In this document: in pieces, positions 63,653 to 64,000 of the stretch | Layout of the letters: every line of letters begins with the position of its first letter | Position numbering within the stretch: the first letter of the stretch is position 1 | Assembly: GCA_031769625.1 (NCBI GenBank) | Contig: JAUIMM010000121.1 | Span: 10,559,501 to 10,623,500, forward strand | DNA: 64,000 bases | Direction of reading: 5' to 3' | Source: Taudactylus pleione | Taxonomy: Eukaryota; Chordata; Amphibia; Anura; Myobatrachidae | Position numbers and translations under genes: made by a program | The notes under the pieces: model-generated | The model's input: the letters and a program-made list of their open reading frames with translations, nothing else | Database searches by the model: none | What the model was told of the DNA's origin: nothing

Positions 63653-64000
63653 TCAGTAGGTGTCTGGTGGCTGTGGGTGCATTGTTTCAAGAGCTTGAAT
63701 GCTAACAGCCATTAGCTTCTCACTCTGTGTTTCACGCTTCCTGAGGATGTTTTTGTCATACTCAATAGCAGTTTGCCTGAGGGTGTCTATCATAATTCCC
63801 CTCCACCCAGGATGTGAGGTCTGAACCCTGGTCTTTAGATTGTCTTTAAGACCATCCATAAGTACCGTGATGACCATTTCCCTGTGGTGTGTGCTATCTT
63901 TTATGTCCTCTTTCCCAGTGTACTGGGTAATAGTCTGCAGCGCTCTGGTGAAATAATCTTCTGCAGACTCACTCTCCTTCTGTTTGATTGTAAAAATTTT
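63653..64000 (-). pseudogene. ERV gag, capsid C-terminal part
   Basis: The frame includes MVITVLMDGLKDNLKTRVQ and LRQTAIEYDKNILRKRETQ, resembling the capsid C-terminal helices of gammaretrovirus-like Gag, which packs into the immature particle. A Gln/Pro/Tyr-rich low-complexity stretch follows (63650-63430), with a stop at 63653 in this frame. The 5' part lies outside the window. Frameshifts against the nucleocapsid indicate an old, inactive copy. Confidence 0.65.

Larger units (their letters stand above)
62790..64000 (-). mobile_element. Endogenous retrovirus, gag-pro segment (continues beyond window)
   Basis: Minus-strand order: gag capsid end (64000-63653), nucleocapsid zinc knuckle (about 63425-63384), protease (63190-63000), then a repeated copy of the gag-pro junction (62997-62790). 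The segment repeated at 63258-63531 and 62790-62996 is about 95% alike, but the second copy lacks the zinc-knuckle piece. No LTR, RT or env is in view. The protease-motif style suggests a class I/epsilon-like retrovirus; that is inference. Confidence 0.75.

Overview
The window is vertebrate nuclear DNA made almost entirely of transposable elements and tandem repeats. I found no intact host protein-coding gene, rRNA, tRNA or CRISPR array. The mix of element families points to an amphibian, most likely a frog with a large, repeat-rich genome: two autonomous-type Harbinger elements, several hAT elements with BED fingers, a DIRS element with an SGNH-hydrolase domain, a Penelope-like element with a GIY-YIG tail, an L2-type LINE, the end of a Gmr1-like Ty3/gypsy element, Tigger- and Tc1-type remnants, and an endogenous retrovirus. 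The species assignment is inference.

Layout. 1-1084: 3' end of a gypsy-type LTR element (RNase H, then LTR). 1085-12880: a minisatellite split by an 11.1-kb Harbinger element (1622-12764), which carries a SANT/Myb-like gene and a transposase gene and has itself received two Tigger-type elements, two hAT-type elements and a third TIR element. 13586-19097: a Penelope-like element with inverted terminal repeats, broken by two hAT MITEs and another insert. 19098-28080: a Tc1 remnant, a 1.4-kb AGCT-rich minisatellite, a 0.8-kb GC-rich minisatellite, a foldback element, and a long-TIR element whose right TIR is present in three tandem copies. 28757-31590: L2 LINE (minus strand). 31689-35022: a run of MITEs and a second L2 tail.

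35023-53760 is a decayed DIRS retrotransposon (minus strand; gag-like piece, RT-RNase H, tyrosine recombinase, SGNH) opened by two large insertions. One is a hAT element (35911-42483, TSD agtcgggt), which contains another hAT (37617-41826). The other is a 7.9-kb Harbinger (44776-52670), which seems to carry two separate SANT/Myb-like genes as well as a transposase. 54470-60760: a Harbinger-type MITE built of consecutive hairpins, a tandem-repeat-bearing element, and a hAT with a duplicated BED-finger module. 62790-64000: gag-pro part of an endogenous retrovirus (minus strand).

Nesting can be read directly from target-site duplications, and in several places the empty site can be reconstructed, which gives relative ages. 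The most unusual recurring signal is a class of short TIR elements whose interior is a chain of consecutive, independent hairpins (36185-36733, 54470-55278, 10775-11151, 36829-37113, and a degraded relative at 55540-55790).
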